A stretch of DNA of 64,000 bases from Streptomyces sp. 11x1 (GTDB lineage Bacteria > Actinomycetota > Actinomycetes > Streptomycetales > Streptomycetaceae). Positions 8,253 to 16,918 of this stretch are shown here, in pieces. Below the pieces are notes generated by a model. That model saw nothing but the letters and a program-made list of their open reading frames with translations. It did no database searches and had not been told where the DNA came from. The translations under genes and the position numbers were made by a program. The stretch is from NCBI RefSeq assembly GCF_032598905.1, contig NZ_CP122458.1, positions 682,001 to 746,000 of the forward strand, in the 5' to 3' direction. Each line of letters opens with the position of its first letter. Position 1 is the first letter of the stretch.

Positions 8253-11200
8253 TCAGCCGGTCCAGACGTCCTCGTTGTAGTAGCCGGACTCCGCCAGGGC
8301 ATCGAGCCATGCGGTGGCTTCCTCGTGTGAGGAGCCCGTCCTGTCGCGGTTGATGGTCATGAAGGCCTCGCGGACGGCGGGAGCCATGCGCCGTCCGTCG
8401 CCGCATACGTAGACGCGGCCTCCCACTTCGACGGCGTCCCAGACCTCCTCCGCGTCGTGCAGGATGCGGTCCTGGACGAAGCGCCGACCGTCCTCGGGGG
8501 CGTGCGTGAAGGCGCGGCGGAGCCGTACGGCACCGGCGCGTTCGGCGTCCTCCAGCTCGTCGCGGTGCAGGAAGTCGACATCGGGGTGGTCGCAGCCGAA
8601 GTAGCACAGGGCGGTGCCGGTGCTGATCTTTCGGTGGGCCCGGTCGAGGACGGCACCGCGGAAGGGTGCGAGACCGGTTCCGGCGCTGATCAGGATGACC
8701 GGGTCGGCGGAGTCCTGGGGAAGCCGGAAGGCGTCGTTGCAGGGCAGGACTCGGGCCTGGACGACGTCACCGGCGTCGACCGTCTGCACGTAGTGGGAGG
8801 CGATGCCGTGGAAGGTCCCCTCGCCGCCGCGGTGGGGCTGGGCCAGCAGGGAGACCATGAGGTCGACCTCGCCCGGGGTGGCCTCGGCGGAGGAGGAGAT
8901 CGAGTAGGGCCGGGGACGCTGGACCGGGAGGAGTTCCAGGAAGCGTTCGAAGGGCAGTTCACACGCCGCGTACCGCTCGACGAGGTCCAGGACGCTACGG
9001 CCGGTGATCCCCTCCTGGAAGGTCTCCGGGTCCGCGCCGGCGAGTTCGGCCAGGGGCCGCTTCTCGGGCGGGCACGCGGTGTGTTCGGCCAGGACGGCGA
9101 CCTGCTCCTGGGTGGCGGGGTCCTGGAGCTCGACGAAGTCGGTGAGCAGACGGCGCAGGGTCAGGGGGCGGTCGACCGGGAGGGCGTTGCGGCTGCGCCG
9201 ACGGGCCCGGAGGCTGACGGTGCGGTCGAGGTCGAGTGCGAAGCGGTCGGCGACGCGCTGGACGAGGGAGACGGGGTTGCGGGGCAGAACGGCGAGGTGA
9301 TCGCCGGTGCGGTACGTGACCCCGTCGGGAAGACGGAGCTTCAGGAAGCGCTTGGAGCGGCCCAGTGGGTTGTCCATGTCGACGAGTTCGTAGGCGTCGA
9401 GCACCTCCATGGGCTGTACGCCGTGGCGGGCGGCCAGCTCCCCGGTGACGGAGTCCGTCGTCTCCTGGAGCTCGTACAGCCCCTGGTCACTGTCGGCCCC
9501 CTCGGCTGCCGGCCGCTGTGCCGCATCGGAGCCGCCGGAGGTGCCGTACTCGGCGAGCAGTGTCGTCCACAGCGCGCCGGTGAAGCGGTCGACGGCACCG
9601 CCGAAGTCCCCGGCGGCGTCCGCGGCGGCCCGCTCCATCAGGCGGGTGGCGCCGGCCGCGGCCAGGCGCTCGTCGATCAGGGTGGGGATGCGCTGGTAGG
9701 TGGCCGCCCAGTTGCGGTCACCCACACCGAGCACCGTGTAGGACAGACCCTCCAGGGATCCCGGCTCCAGCTCCTCCAGCCAGGAGACGAACCGGTCCGC
9801 GTCGTCGGTGGGCCGGCCGTTGTAGGAAGCGGCCACGATCACCACCGGGCCTTCCTGGTCGGCCAGTCGGCCCACGGCATCGTTCAGCGGGGCGGCGGAG
9901 GCGGCGAAGCCGTACTCCTCAGCCTCACCGGCGAGATCCCGTGCGATTCCCACGCACGTGCCCAGGTTCGAACCGTGCAGCACCCGCAGTCCGGTGCCCG
10001 GCACCCTCGCCGCGTCGGCACGAGGCCCGCTCTGCTCGACGGGCCCGGCCACGGCCGCCGGTATACGACGGTCGCCGGTGCCGCGCCGCACGAGCCGGAG
10101 GGCGAAGTCCGTCGGCTTGATCGTCAGTCCCTGGTTGACCTTCAGCTCGTAGTCGGTGTGGTCGATGAGGCGGTAGCGGTGCACCAGCATGGCCAGGACC
10201 AGAGTCGCCTCGTGCAGCGCGAACTGGCGTCCGATACAAGCCCTTTCACCGTTGCCGAACGGCTTGAACAGGTGCACCGGCCGCGCGGCCTCCCGCTCGG
10301 GGGCGAAGCGCTCGGGGTCGAACAGCTCGACGTTGTCACCCCATGCGGGGTCCCGGTGCAGGGCGGGGGTGGTGACCATCACCATGTCGCCCTTGCGGAC
10401 GGCGTACTTGCCGCCGATGACCGTGTCCTCGAGGGGCTCCACCGCGTACGCGGGAGCGGTCGGCCACAGCCGGAGGGTCTCGTTGAGGATCTGGCGGACG
10501 TAGGCGAACTTGCCGATGTCGGCGTACTCGGGGTCGATTTCGTCGGTGTCCCCCCACAGGGCGTCCACCTCGGCCTGGGCCCGCGCCAGCACCTCCGGGT
10601 GCTTCGTCAGGTAGTACAGGGCGAAGGACAGCAGTCCGCTCGTCGTCTCGTGCCCCGCGATCAGGAAGGTGATCGCCTGGTACCGGATATTGGTGTCGTC
10701 GAGGGGCTCACCCGTCTTCGGGTCAGGGGTGTGCAGCATCCGCCCGAGCAGATCGGTCGTGGATGTGTCACCCGACGCCTTGCGCTGGGCGATCACTTCG
10801 TCGACCAGGCTGTTCATCAGGGCGACGTCATTGTCGAGCTGATCCGTCTGCTTCCAGCGGAAGATCTCGGTGCCCGGAATCGACTCGCCCTTGACCTGGA
10901 TGTACTTCAGCGATCGTGTCATCGCCTCGACGAAGGGGTGCAGTTCGTCACTGCGGAACGACTCGAAGTCGTAGCCGAACCCGCAGAGCCCGATCGTGTC
11001 GAACGTCATCCGTGTCGTGTCGTCGGAGACGTCGACGGCGGTTTCGCCTGCCGCCCGGTCCCACTTGTCGATCAGATGGCGGGCGACCTTGAGCATCGTG
11101 CCGTGGTAGTCACGCATCCCGCCGAGCGAGAACGCCGGCATCAGGATGTCATGGGCCTTGCGCCAGTTCGGTTCCTGGGTGTACGCCGTGATCAGACCGT

Positions 11201-11474
11201 CGCGGCCGAGCACCCGAGCACTCTCCAGCTCCTGATGGACGGCCTTCTGGAACCGGGTCTCGTCGGCCAGTTCGGTGACCAGGTCCAGGCCGTGGGCCAT
11301 GATGATCTCGTTCCCGAAGGCCTTGAGCTTGAACAACGGCCCGAAGTCCTTCGCCTCCTTCATCAGGTACAGGAGGCCGTCGAACCCGGAGGGTATGTCG
11401 AGCGCGTGCCCGACCAGGGGAAGTGAGGGACGCTCAGGGATCGGTTCGGTCATGGGCGCGGACTGGTTGGTCAT
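8253..11474 (-). CDS. Self-sufficient cytochrome P450:NADPH-P450 reductase (CYP102, P450BM3 type)
   Basis: A 1073-residue natural fusion (P450BM3 is 1049). The heme domain is residues 1 to about 475: I-helix AGHETTS (273-279), ETLR (332-335) and heme loop FGNGERACIG with Cys413. The FMN flavodoxin domain spans about 510-655 (VLHGSNLGT). The FAD/NADPH domain covers about 690-1073 (RPRPYSISSS, ISAGTGLAPFRG, closing YNEDVWTG). CYP102 enzymes hydroxylate fatty acids near the omega end with NADPH and O2. At the position of BM3 Phe87, which gates the substrate, this protein has Ile95 (DGLITAYT), so regioselectivity may differ. The start at 11474 has AAAGG seven bases upstream; an upstream in-frame GTG/ATG would only add a basic leader. 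Confidence 0.93.
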   Translation of the reverse strand: MTNQSAPMTEPIPERPSLPLVGHALDIPSGFDGLLYLMKEAKDFGPLFKLKAFGNEIIMAHGLDLVTELADETRFQKAVHQELESARVLGRDGLITAYTQEPNWRKAHDILMPAFSLGGMRDYHGTMLKVARHLIDKWDRAAGETAVDVSDDTTRMTFDTIGLCGFGYDFESFRSDELHPFVEAMTRSLKYIQVKGESIPGTEIFRWKQTDQLDNDVALMNSLVDEVIAQRKASGDTSTTDLLGRMLHTPDPKTGEPLDDTNIRYQAITFLIAGHETTSGLLSFALYYLTKHPEVLARAQAEVDALWGDTDEIDPEYADIGKFAYVRQILNETLRLWPTAPAYAVEPLEDTVIGGKYAVRKGDMVMVTTPALHRDPAWGDNVELFDPERFAPEREAARPVHLFKPFGNGERACIGRQFALHEATLVLAMLVHRYRLIDHTDYELKVNQGLTIKPTDFALRLVRRGTGDRRIPAAVAGPVEQSGPRADAARVPGTGLRVLHGSNLGTCVGIARDLAGEAEEYGFAASAAPLNDAVGRLADQEGPVVIVAASYNGRPTDDADRFVSWLEELEPGSLEGLSYTVLGVGDRNWAATYQRIPTLIDERLAAAGATRLMERAAADAAGDFGGAVDRFTGALWTTLLAEYGTSGGSDAAQRPAAEGADSDQGLYELQETTDSVTGELAARHGVQPMEVLDAYELVDMDNPLGRSKRFLKLRLPDGVTYRTGDHLAVLPRNPVSLVQRVADRFALDLDRTVSLRARRRSRNALPVDRPLTLRRLLTDFVELQDPATQEQVAVLAEHTACPPEKRPLAELAGADPETFQEGITGRSVLDLVERYAACELPFERFLELLPVQRPRPYSISSSAEATPGEVDLMVSLLAQPHRGGEGTFHGIASHYVQTVDAGDVVQARVLPCNDAFRLPQDSADPVILISAGTGLAPFRGAVLDRAHRKISTGTALCYFGCDHPDVDFLHRDELEDAERAGAVRLRRAFTHAPEDGRRFVQDRILHDAEEVWDAVEVGGRVYVCGDGRRMAPAVREAFMTINRDRTGSSHEEATAWLDALAESGYYNEDVWTG

Positions 11475-11532
11475 GTCATACCTTTCTGTTCCCATGGGGA
11501 GCGGTGCGGTGGTCCACCGCTCCGCATTCATG

Positions 11533-11553
11533 TCACTCGATGACGTCGGGCGA
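11533..11553 (-). promoter_or_regulatory. Operator candidate of the CYP102 gene
   Basis: TCACTCGATGACGTCGGGCG plus one A matches 16 of 21 bases of the perfect palindrome at 13151-13171 upstream of the alcohol dehydrogenase. It lies about 60 bases before the CYP102 start, a promoter position. Confidence 0.55.
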
Positions 11554-11564
11554 CTTTCTCAACA

Positions 11565-11650
11565 GACGTGTTCAACAGACGTGTTCAATGGACGTGTTCA
11601 ATGGACGTGTTCAATGGACGTGCTCGATAGACGTGTTCGATAGACGTGTC
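11565..11650. repeat. Tandem array of 13-bp units in the CYP102 promoter region
   Basis: Six full copies and one partial copy of GACGTGTTCAAYR with slight drift (three exact GACGTGTTCAATG, then GACGTGCTCGATA and GACGTGTTCGATA). Units start at 11565, 11578, 11591, 11604, 11617, 11630 and 11643. No gene is in the 300 bases around it. Such an array could be a multi-site binding platform for a regulator of the CYP102 promoter or a slippage product. Confidence 0.9.
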
Positions 11651-11772
11651 GATGAATAGGGTTCGGCCGAAGGGGCCCCGCGAGCAGCGATCCGAAGACG
11701 GAGGGAGGCAGGCCTCGGCGACGGCCGCTCACCATCGGCCGAGGCCTGCCGGACAGGGGAGGTCTCAGAGGG

Positions 11773-12834
11773 TCAGGGGACCAGGACCAGCCGGATGGGG
11801 TCTCCCACCTTCTTCTCCAGTCGGGCGACGGCATCCGCCGCGTCGGCCAGGGGGACGTGGTCGGTGATGGACGGAGCCAGGTCGAGGCGGCCGGTGGAGG
11901 CCAGTCGGACGAGGGCATCGACGTCCTCGGGCCGCGAGCCGTAGTGCCCCCGGACCTGCTGGCCGAAGTAGCAGAACCCGATGCTGTCCTGCACCGTCAG
12001 CGGTGCGGGCGTGAGCCCCGCGAGCACCATGACACCGCCGGGGCCGAGGACGGTGGCAGCCTGCTCACGCACCGCGGGGTGCCCCGCGAAGTCGAAGGCG
12101 ACCTCGATCCCCTGGCCTCCGGTGGCCTCCGCCACGGCCTCGGCGAATCCCGGGTCGGAAGGGTCGAGGGCGACATCTGCCCCGAAGGACAGGGCGCGTT
12201 CGCGAGCGGCGGGCAGCGGGTCCACGGCGACGATCGGCGTCCCGCCGGCCAGCCGGGCGATGCGGATGCCGTGCGCCCCCAGCCCACCCGCACCCCAGAT
12301 GCCCACGGACTGCGCAGGGCGGACCGCTCCCACGCCCACGATGGCGGCATAGGGCGTGGAGACGGCGTCCGGAATGATCGCCGCCTGGTCGAAGGGCAGG
12401 CTGTCGGGGATGGGGACGAGGGTGTCCTCGCGTGCCACCGCGTACTGCGCCCAGCCGCCGTGGTAGTCCACGCCCCGGGTGCTGGGCTGTGCGCACGACC
12501 GGCCCCGTGCACAGGAGCCGCACACCCCGCACGACTGGCCGGCCTGCAGCGCGACCCGCGTCCCGGGAACCCACTCTCCCCGGAGGCCCGGGCCGAGGGA
12601 GTGGATGACGCCGGCGACCTCGTGCCCGAGGGTGACCGCCCCGGCACGCACCACTTCCTCGACGGGGAAGTCGCTCTTGAGGCTGCCGTCGATCAGGTGC
12701 ACGTCGGACAGGCACACTCCGGCGGCCTTGACCTCGATCAGCACCTCCCCCGGGCCGGGAACCGGAACGGGAACCTCTTCCACGGCGAAGGACTTGCTGT
12801 CCAGCCGAAGACGCCCGGCAAGCATGGTGCTCAT
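11773..12834 (-). CDS. Zinc-dependent alcohol dehydrogenase (MDR family)
   Basis: A 353-residue medium-chain dehydrogenase. Catalytic zinc ligands are Cys41 and His71 with Glu72 (GVCLSDVHL, LGHEVAG). The structural zinc lobe has Cys102, 105, 108 and 114 (CGVCGSCARGRSC). The nucleotide fold is GIWGAGGLGAHG with an acid (VAVD) after the second strand, favouring NAD(H). It oxidises an alcohol to an aldehyde or ketone. Next to CYP102 and sharing its operator type, it could oxidise hydroxylated fatty acids, which is inference from context. Start 12834 has GAGGT seven bases upstream. The gene lies 298 bases upstream of the CYP102 start, on the same strand. Confidence 0.88.
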   Translation of the reverse strand: MSTMLAGRLRLDSKSFAVEEVPVPVPGPGEVLIEVKAAGVCLSDVHLIDGSLKSDFPVEEVVRAGAVTLGHEVAGVIHSLGPGLRGEWVPGTRVALQAGQSCGVCGSCARGRSCAQPSTRGVDYHGGWAQYAVAREDTLVPIPDSLPFDQAAIIPDAVSTPYAAIVGVGAVRPAQSVGIWGAGGLGAHGIRIARLAGGTPIVAVDPLPAARERALSFGADVALDPSDPGFAEAVAEATGGQGIEVAFDFAGHPAVREQAATVLGPGGVMVLAGLTPAPLTVQDSIGFCYFGQQVRGHYGSRPEDVDALVRLASTGRLDLAPSITDHVPLADAADAVARLEKKVGDPIRLVLVP

Positions 12835-13150
12835 TGATCTACCTCGGTTCTGTGAACGAGTGAACGGAACAAACCTGCGGAGGCGGCAGGAGAGCCGACC
12901 CGATGGCCCGTCGGTCCGGCACCGGAGAACGGTGATCGGCCACCGGGGAGCGGGTCACGGCGCCGCGGCCGACTCCGGAGTCCCGAAGGACGGCCGAGTG
13001 ACGACGCCTCGGCAAGACGGCTCCCGCAGGGGCCCTCGAGAGCCCCGCTCCGGTGTCGCGCATAGCCCTCCCTACGTATCGCCGCGCCCACATGCCGCCT
13101 TGTTTCGCCTGCTGCACAGGGGCTCGAGAACCAAGATACACAGAACTTAG

Positions 13151-13171
13151 TCGCTCGACAATGTCGAGCGA
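13151..13171. promoter_or_regulatory. Perfect 21-bp palindromic operator
   Basis: TCGCTCGACA, a central A, then TGTCGAGCGA: ten-base arms, perfectly symmetric, as bound by TetR-like dimers. It lies 317 bases before the alcohol dehydrogenase start. Confidence 0.75.
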
Positions 13172-13179
13172 TTTAACCT

Positions 13180-13194
13180 AACGACAAGGTCGTT
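13180..13194. promoter_or_regulatory. Second palindromic operator
   Basis: AACGAC AAG GTCGTT, arms of six, eight bases from the first palindrome. It shares the core CGACAANGTCG with it, suggesting two dimers bind side by side. Confidence 0.6.
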
Positions 13195-13744
13195 CGATCG
13201 AGGCGGTGAGCCAGCGACGACCAGGCGCCCGTGGTTGACGGCACAGTGAGCACCGCTCCGGGCTGCGGTCATACCGAGCGCCATGTCTGCGCTATGCATA
13301 GGGCGTTGGCACCCCATGGACCGACGACGGCTGGTCCGGCAGGTACGACGTTCCGGGGATCGACTCTTCCGGAACGGCGCCCGCCCGGCGTGAGGGCCGC
13401 GAGGCTGGAAGCATGGAGCGCCTCTGGCGACGGAGGTAACGACAGCATCGACAGCTGAGGTATCGAGGGCCCGGCGACTGATGTCGCGTCAGGTTGTGGA
13501 CGTTCGTGAACTCGGATGCGGCGGGCCGTTGTTCTTGTCGTGCAAGACGATGTGCAGCTCGACGCCTGGTCCGCGGAACTGGTACTCGTGCGGGTCGGCC
13601 ACCAGTCGGTCGGGGGGATCTGCGGCGGAGGATGAAGCCTGCGTGCACGGCCTGGTCGGTCCGGTGAGTCGGAAGAACAGCTGGCAGCGGAGACGCGGCT
13701 GGGGTGCCGAACTGCGCCGCGCCGCGCCGCGCTTCTGGGCCTGG

Positions 13745-14100
13745 ACGACTGCGCCGTGGACGGGTCGCATGTCCGGGTCCTGAAAGGGGGATGTCGTCGG
13801 CCCCTCGCCCGTCGACCGTGCCCGTCCCGGCTCCAAACGCCATCTGGCCGTCGACCGCCACGGCACACCGCTCGCAGTCACGCCCACCGGTGGGAACTGA
13901 CGTCACCCAGTTGCTGCCCCTGCTGGACGCCGTCCCAGCGATTCGGTGCCTGATCAAGGCGACCACGTGTTGCAACGACCCCCTGGAATCCGCCGTATGC
14001 CGGCCGGGGCTACGACTTACGACGCGCCGATCTACACCAAGGCCTGCTTGAACTGACCTGCAGCCTCATCTGCCTTCGCCGCCTTGGAAGTTCATTCTGA
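13745..14100 (+). pseudogene. IS5-family transposase remnant
   Basis: Pieces of one transposase are spread over several frames. In order they are AVDGSHVRVLKGG, GPSPVDRARPGSKRHLAVD, HGTPLAVTPTGGN, DVTQLLPLLDAVPAIR and, after a gap, YDLRRADLHQGLLELTCS then LICLRRL ending at 14100. The order and spacing match the catalytic region of Streptomyces IS5-group transposases, but the stretch between the second Asp and the final Glu is deleted. No terminal repeats were found. It is an inactive remnant. Confidence 0.75.
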
Positions 14101-14479
14101 AAGATCAGCACGCTCTTCGGCAGCAGCAGCTTGGCTTCCTTGCCGGCTCTCCTCTGTGAGCACCCACAGGTGGTGTCCCAACTCCAGTCTCGTCTCCACC
14201 CGAGCCAGGCCCGTCCCCTCCTCCACTATCTGCCCCTCGTGGTGGCGGGTGAGGGTGCAGAGTCGGAAATCGCCGGGGACATAGTGCCCGACGACCGCCG
14301 TTCGCTCGCCCTGCGCGACCTGCGGGTAGTGCTGGAGGATCGGGGCATCGGGGTTGTCGATCGGCGTCAAGGACCAGCAGGGCCGGGAGCCGCCGTTCCA
14401 CGAACAAGCGGGCCGCCGTCACCGCGTCGTCGTCCGCCGAGACCGCCGGATACGGCTCAGCCAGGTCACGTGCTCGCAT
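14092..14479 (-). pseudogene. CBS-domain protein, frameshifted and truncated
   Basis: From ATG 14479 (GAGGAGAGG upstream) the frame reads MRARDLAEPYPAVSADDDAV, then TAARLFVERRLPALLVLDAD, the first half of a CBS nucleotide-binding domain. After about 14370 that frame loses sense. A second frame down to 14092 reads TLTRHHEGQIVEEGTGLARV followed by ETRLELGHHLWVL, a beta-rich segment like the end of a TrkA-C or ion-transport regulatory domain. Either two gene pieces are joined or one gene has lost its middle. Confidence 0.5.
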
Positions 14480-14547
14480 GCGCCCTCTCCTCTCCTCGGC
14501 CGACACGAAGGGGAGCGGAGTAGCGGGTGGCGCTGCCTCGCGACTGC

Positions 14548-14593
14548 TTCAAGCAGTTTGAAGCACCGTTTTCAAGCAGTTTGAAGCACCGTT
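14548..14593. repeat. Two perfect 23-bp tandem copies, each with an inverted repeat
   Basis: The unit TTCAAGCAGTTTGAAGCACC plus GTT occurs at 14548-14570 and 14571-14593. Each contains TTCAA-GCAGT-TTGAA, a 15-bp dyad. It lies about 180-225 bases upstream of the NB-ARC/TPR gene and could be its operator. Confidence 0.85.
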
Positions 14594-14772
14594 TCAGCCG
14601 CTTCCACCCCGCGACGACTCGCGTAGCGGCCTGACGAACTCCCGCTCGGCATCCGACAGTTCATGGCGGTGTGTCACGACACCATGGCCCACCAAACAAG
14701 ATCATTCGAAGACACTGCCTGGTCCAGGGTCGACCTGTGCCACGCTGTAATCCGGGACGAACGGGGGCAGGC

Positions 14773-16908
14773 ATGGCGAGGGACGCGTCCGACCCGGAGC
14801 GGAAAATCACCAGTAACGACCTGTCGGGGACCGTCCACGGGCCGGTTGTCCAAGCCGGCACGGTCGAAGGCGGCGTACACACGCACATCCACGAGTCGGG
14901 CCTGCCGCTGGCATCCGACGTCCACGCGTTCACTCCGGTGGCGAACCCACCACGGCCTCCCTCCGGTCGGCTGTGGGGCCGCGACGCCGATCTGGACGAA
15001 GTCGTCCGGCTGCTTGAGGCGCGCCCGGACGACGGCTTCGGCGTGGCGCTCGTCGGTATGCCTGGTGTGGGCAAGACCGAACTCGCCCTACACGCCGCCC
15101 GCGCGCTGCGAGAGCAGTATCCGATCACCTGGTGGGTCAGCGCGCAGGACGGTGTGGCCGTGACCCGGGGCCTCGCAGCCCTGGCCCATCATCTGCTGCC
15201 AGGACACCGGCACTGGCACACACCGGCGGATGCGGCCGCCTGGGCCATGGACTGGCTGCATCACCACGACGGCTGGCTGCTCGTCCTCGACGGTGTCGAG
15301 ACGCCGAGTGACGTGACCGTCCTGCTGGCCCGGATCGATCGCGGGCCGGTGGTCGTGACCACGCGGTGGCACGTGGACTGGACGGAGTGCAGGCTGGCCG
15401 CAACGACCGTCGAGCCCCTGCCCACCCCCGTCGGGGCAGCATGGCTCTCCGGGCACACGGGCCTGGACGCCGACGACAGCGCCCACCGGCTGGCGGCAGA
15501 CCTGGGAGGGCTCCCGCTCGCTCTCCAACAAGCCTCGGCCTACCTGCGCGCACAGGGGCTGTCCTACGAAAGCTATCAGCGGCTGCTCGACGCCGAGCCT
15601 GGCGAACTCCTCGACTCACCAGCATGGACGGACGTGTACCGCCGTAACACGGCGCGAAGCCTTCGCCTGAGTGTCGACGCCGTTGCTGCGCTACGGCCGA
15701 GCGCCGTCCGCCTCCTCAAGACGGCCTGCTGCTACGCGCCCGAGACCATACCGCTCGGCTTGCTGACGTCCGAACCTCTGACGTCGATACGCCAACGCTC
15801 CGACATCGAACTCCTGCGCTCCTATTCGTTGATCACGGCGGACTGCGGAAGCGTGAGCATCCACCAACTCCTGCGACGGCTGCTCCGGTCGGGCATGACG
15901 GTGGACAGCGGGGAAGCGGCCGTGGCCTGCGAGCTGCTCAGGTCCGCCCTCCCCGAGGATCCGTTCTCGACGGTCGCCGACTGGCCGCACTGGTTCCGCC
16001 TGATCTCGCACACCGAGGCCCTGGACGCCTTCGTCGACTCGATCGGTGGTGTGCCGGAGCAAGCGGTCGCCGACCTCGCGGGAGCACTGCACGGAGTGGG
16101 GACCTTCATGCTGGCCCAGGGGTGGACCGGCCAGGCCCGTGAGTCTCTGACGCGTGCCGCCGAACGGCGGACGACGGCACTGGGAGAAGGGCACGCCGAC
16201 ACCCTCGCCTCCCGCCATCGTCTGGGAGAGGCGCTCCGGGCTCTCGGCAGCCTCGAGGAGGCGCTCGCCGTCCACTCCGCCACGCTGGACGCCCGATCGA
16301 GGCTGCACGGCGCGCAGCACCGGCTCACCCTGCAGACACGGGAGGCGCTGGCCATCACCTACAAGGCCATGGGGCGCACCGACGAAGGCATCGTCCAGCA
16401 CGAGGCCATCCTGCGTGATCGCGCCACGGCCCTCGGCAACGATCACACCGACGTGCTGTGGTCGATGCACAACCTCGCACTCACCTACAAGCATGCGGGC
16501 CGGCTCGACGAGGCGCTGGATCTGCACCAACGGGTCCTCGAACGCCGCACGGCCGTGCTGGGGCCGGACCACCCAGACACCTTGCGGTGCCTGCACAACA
16601 TCGCCAACACCCACCACGATGCGCGACGCTACGAGGAAGCCATCGCTGCCCAGGAGCAGAGCGTCGCGGACCGCATACGTGTCCTGGGGCCGGAGCACCG
16701 TGACACTCTCCGGTCCCAGTCCAATCTGGCCGACTCGTATCTCGCCGCGGGCCGGGTGTCCGAAGCCGTCGCACTGCACGAGCGCACGCTCGCCCAGCGG
16801 GAGCGGGCGCTCGGACCGGAAGAACCGGACACCCGCCGGTCGCGTGAGCGACTCGAAGCCGCACGGGAACAGCAGCACCGTGCGCCGGGTCCCGACGGCT
16901 CCCCCTGA
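14773..16908 (+). CDS. STAND NTPase: NB-ARC domain with C-terminal tetratricopeptide repeats
   Basis: A 711-residue, NLR-like protein. Residues 14-36 carry a short glycine-rich motif, NDLSGTVHGPVVQAGTVEGG, common at the N-terminus of actinobacterial STAND proteins. The NTPase follows: Walker A GMPGVGKT (95-102), Walker B LLVLDG (169-174), sensor VVVTTRW and the GLPLAL motif (247-252). Residues about 470-690 hold at least five 42-residue Kinesin-light-chain-type TPRs (LGPDHPDTLRCLHNIANTHH). STAND proteins are switches for signalling or anti-phage defence; the TPRs would sense the trigger. No separate effector domain is visible. Start 14773 has GGGGGCAGG upstream; an upstream in-frame ATG at 14671 lacks one. 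Confidence 0.85.
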   Translation: MARDASDPERKITSNDLSGTVHGPVVQAGTVEGGVHTHIHESGLPLASDVHAFTPVANPPRPPSGRLWGRDADLDEVVRLLEARPDDGFGVALVGMPGVGKTELALHAARALREQYPITWWVSAQDGVAVTRGLAALAHHLLPGHRHWHTPADAAAWAMDWLHHHDGWLLVLDGVETPSDVTVLLARIDRGPVVVTTRWHVDWTECRLAATTVEPLPTPVGAAWLSGHTGLDADDSAHRLAADLGGLPLALQQASAYLRAQGLSYESYQRLLDAEPGELLDSPAWTDVYRRNTARSLRLSVDAVAALRPSAVRLLKTACCYAPETIPLGLLTSEPLTSIRQRSDIELLRSYSLITADCGSVSIHQLLRRLLRSGMTVDSGEAAVACELLRSALPEDPFSTVADWPHWFRLISHTEALDAFVDSIGGVPEQAVADLAGALHGVGTFMLAQGWTGQARESLTRAAERRTTALGEGHADTLASRHRLGEALRALGSLEEALAVHSATLDARSRLHGAQHRLTLQTREALAITYKAMGRTDEGIVQHEAILRDRATALGNDHTDVLWSMHNLALTYKHAGRLDEALDLHQRVLERRTAVLGPDHPDTLRCLHNIANTHHDARRYEEAIAAQEQSVADRIRVLGPEHRDTLRSQSNLADSYLAAGRVSEAVALHERTLAQRERALGPEEPDTRRSRERLEAAREQQHRAPGPDGSP

Positions 16909-16918
16909 ACGGTGTGGA

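Larger units (their letters stand above)
12835..13744. other. Long non-coding stretch upstream of the alcohol dehydrogenase
   Basis: About 910 bases with no gene I can support. Open frames are short or have neither a ribosome site nor recognisable protein. The only clear structure is the pair of palindromes at 13151-13194. A minus-strand frame near 13490-13620 contains DPHEYQFRGPGVELHIVLHD, which may be a scrap of a lost gene. Confidence 0.5.

Noticed and set aside
8457-11426. A 989-codon open frame antisense to the CYP102 gene
   Set aside because: It has no protein motif and is complementary to a complete, motif-rich P450-reductase. Long antisense frames are expected from third-position GC bias. 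The same applies to long opposite-strand frames over soxDA, dmgO, the permease, the molybdoenzyme and betA.
11565-11650. CRISPR-like array
   Set aside because: Units are 13 bp and directly adjacent, with no spacers and no cas genes in the window.
13231-13458. Small plus-strand gene of about 75 codons
   Set aside because: No ribosome site, no recognisable domain and a composition no different from non-coding frames here.
13292-13975. Minus-strand frame of about 227 codons in the region before the IS5 remnant
   Set aside because: Half of it is antisense to the transposase remnant, composition is low-complexity and no ribosome site is present. The scrap DPHEYQFRGPGVELHIVLHD could not be assigned.
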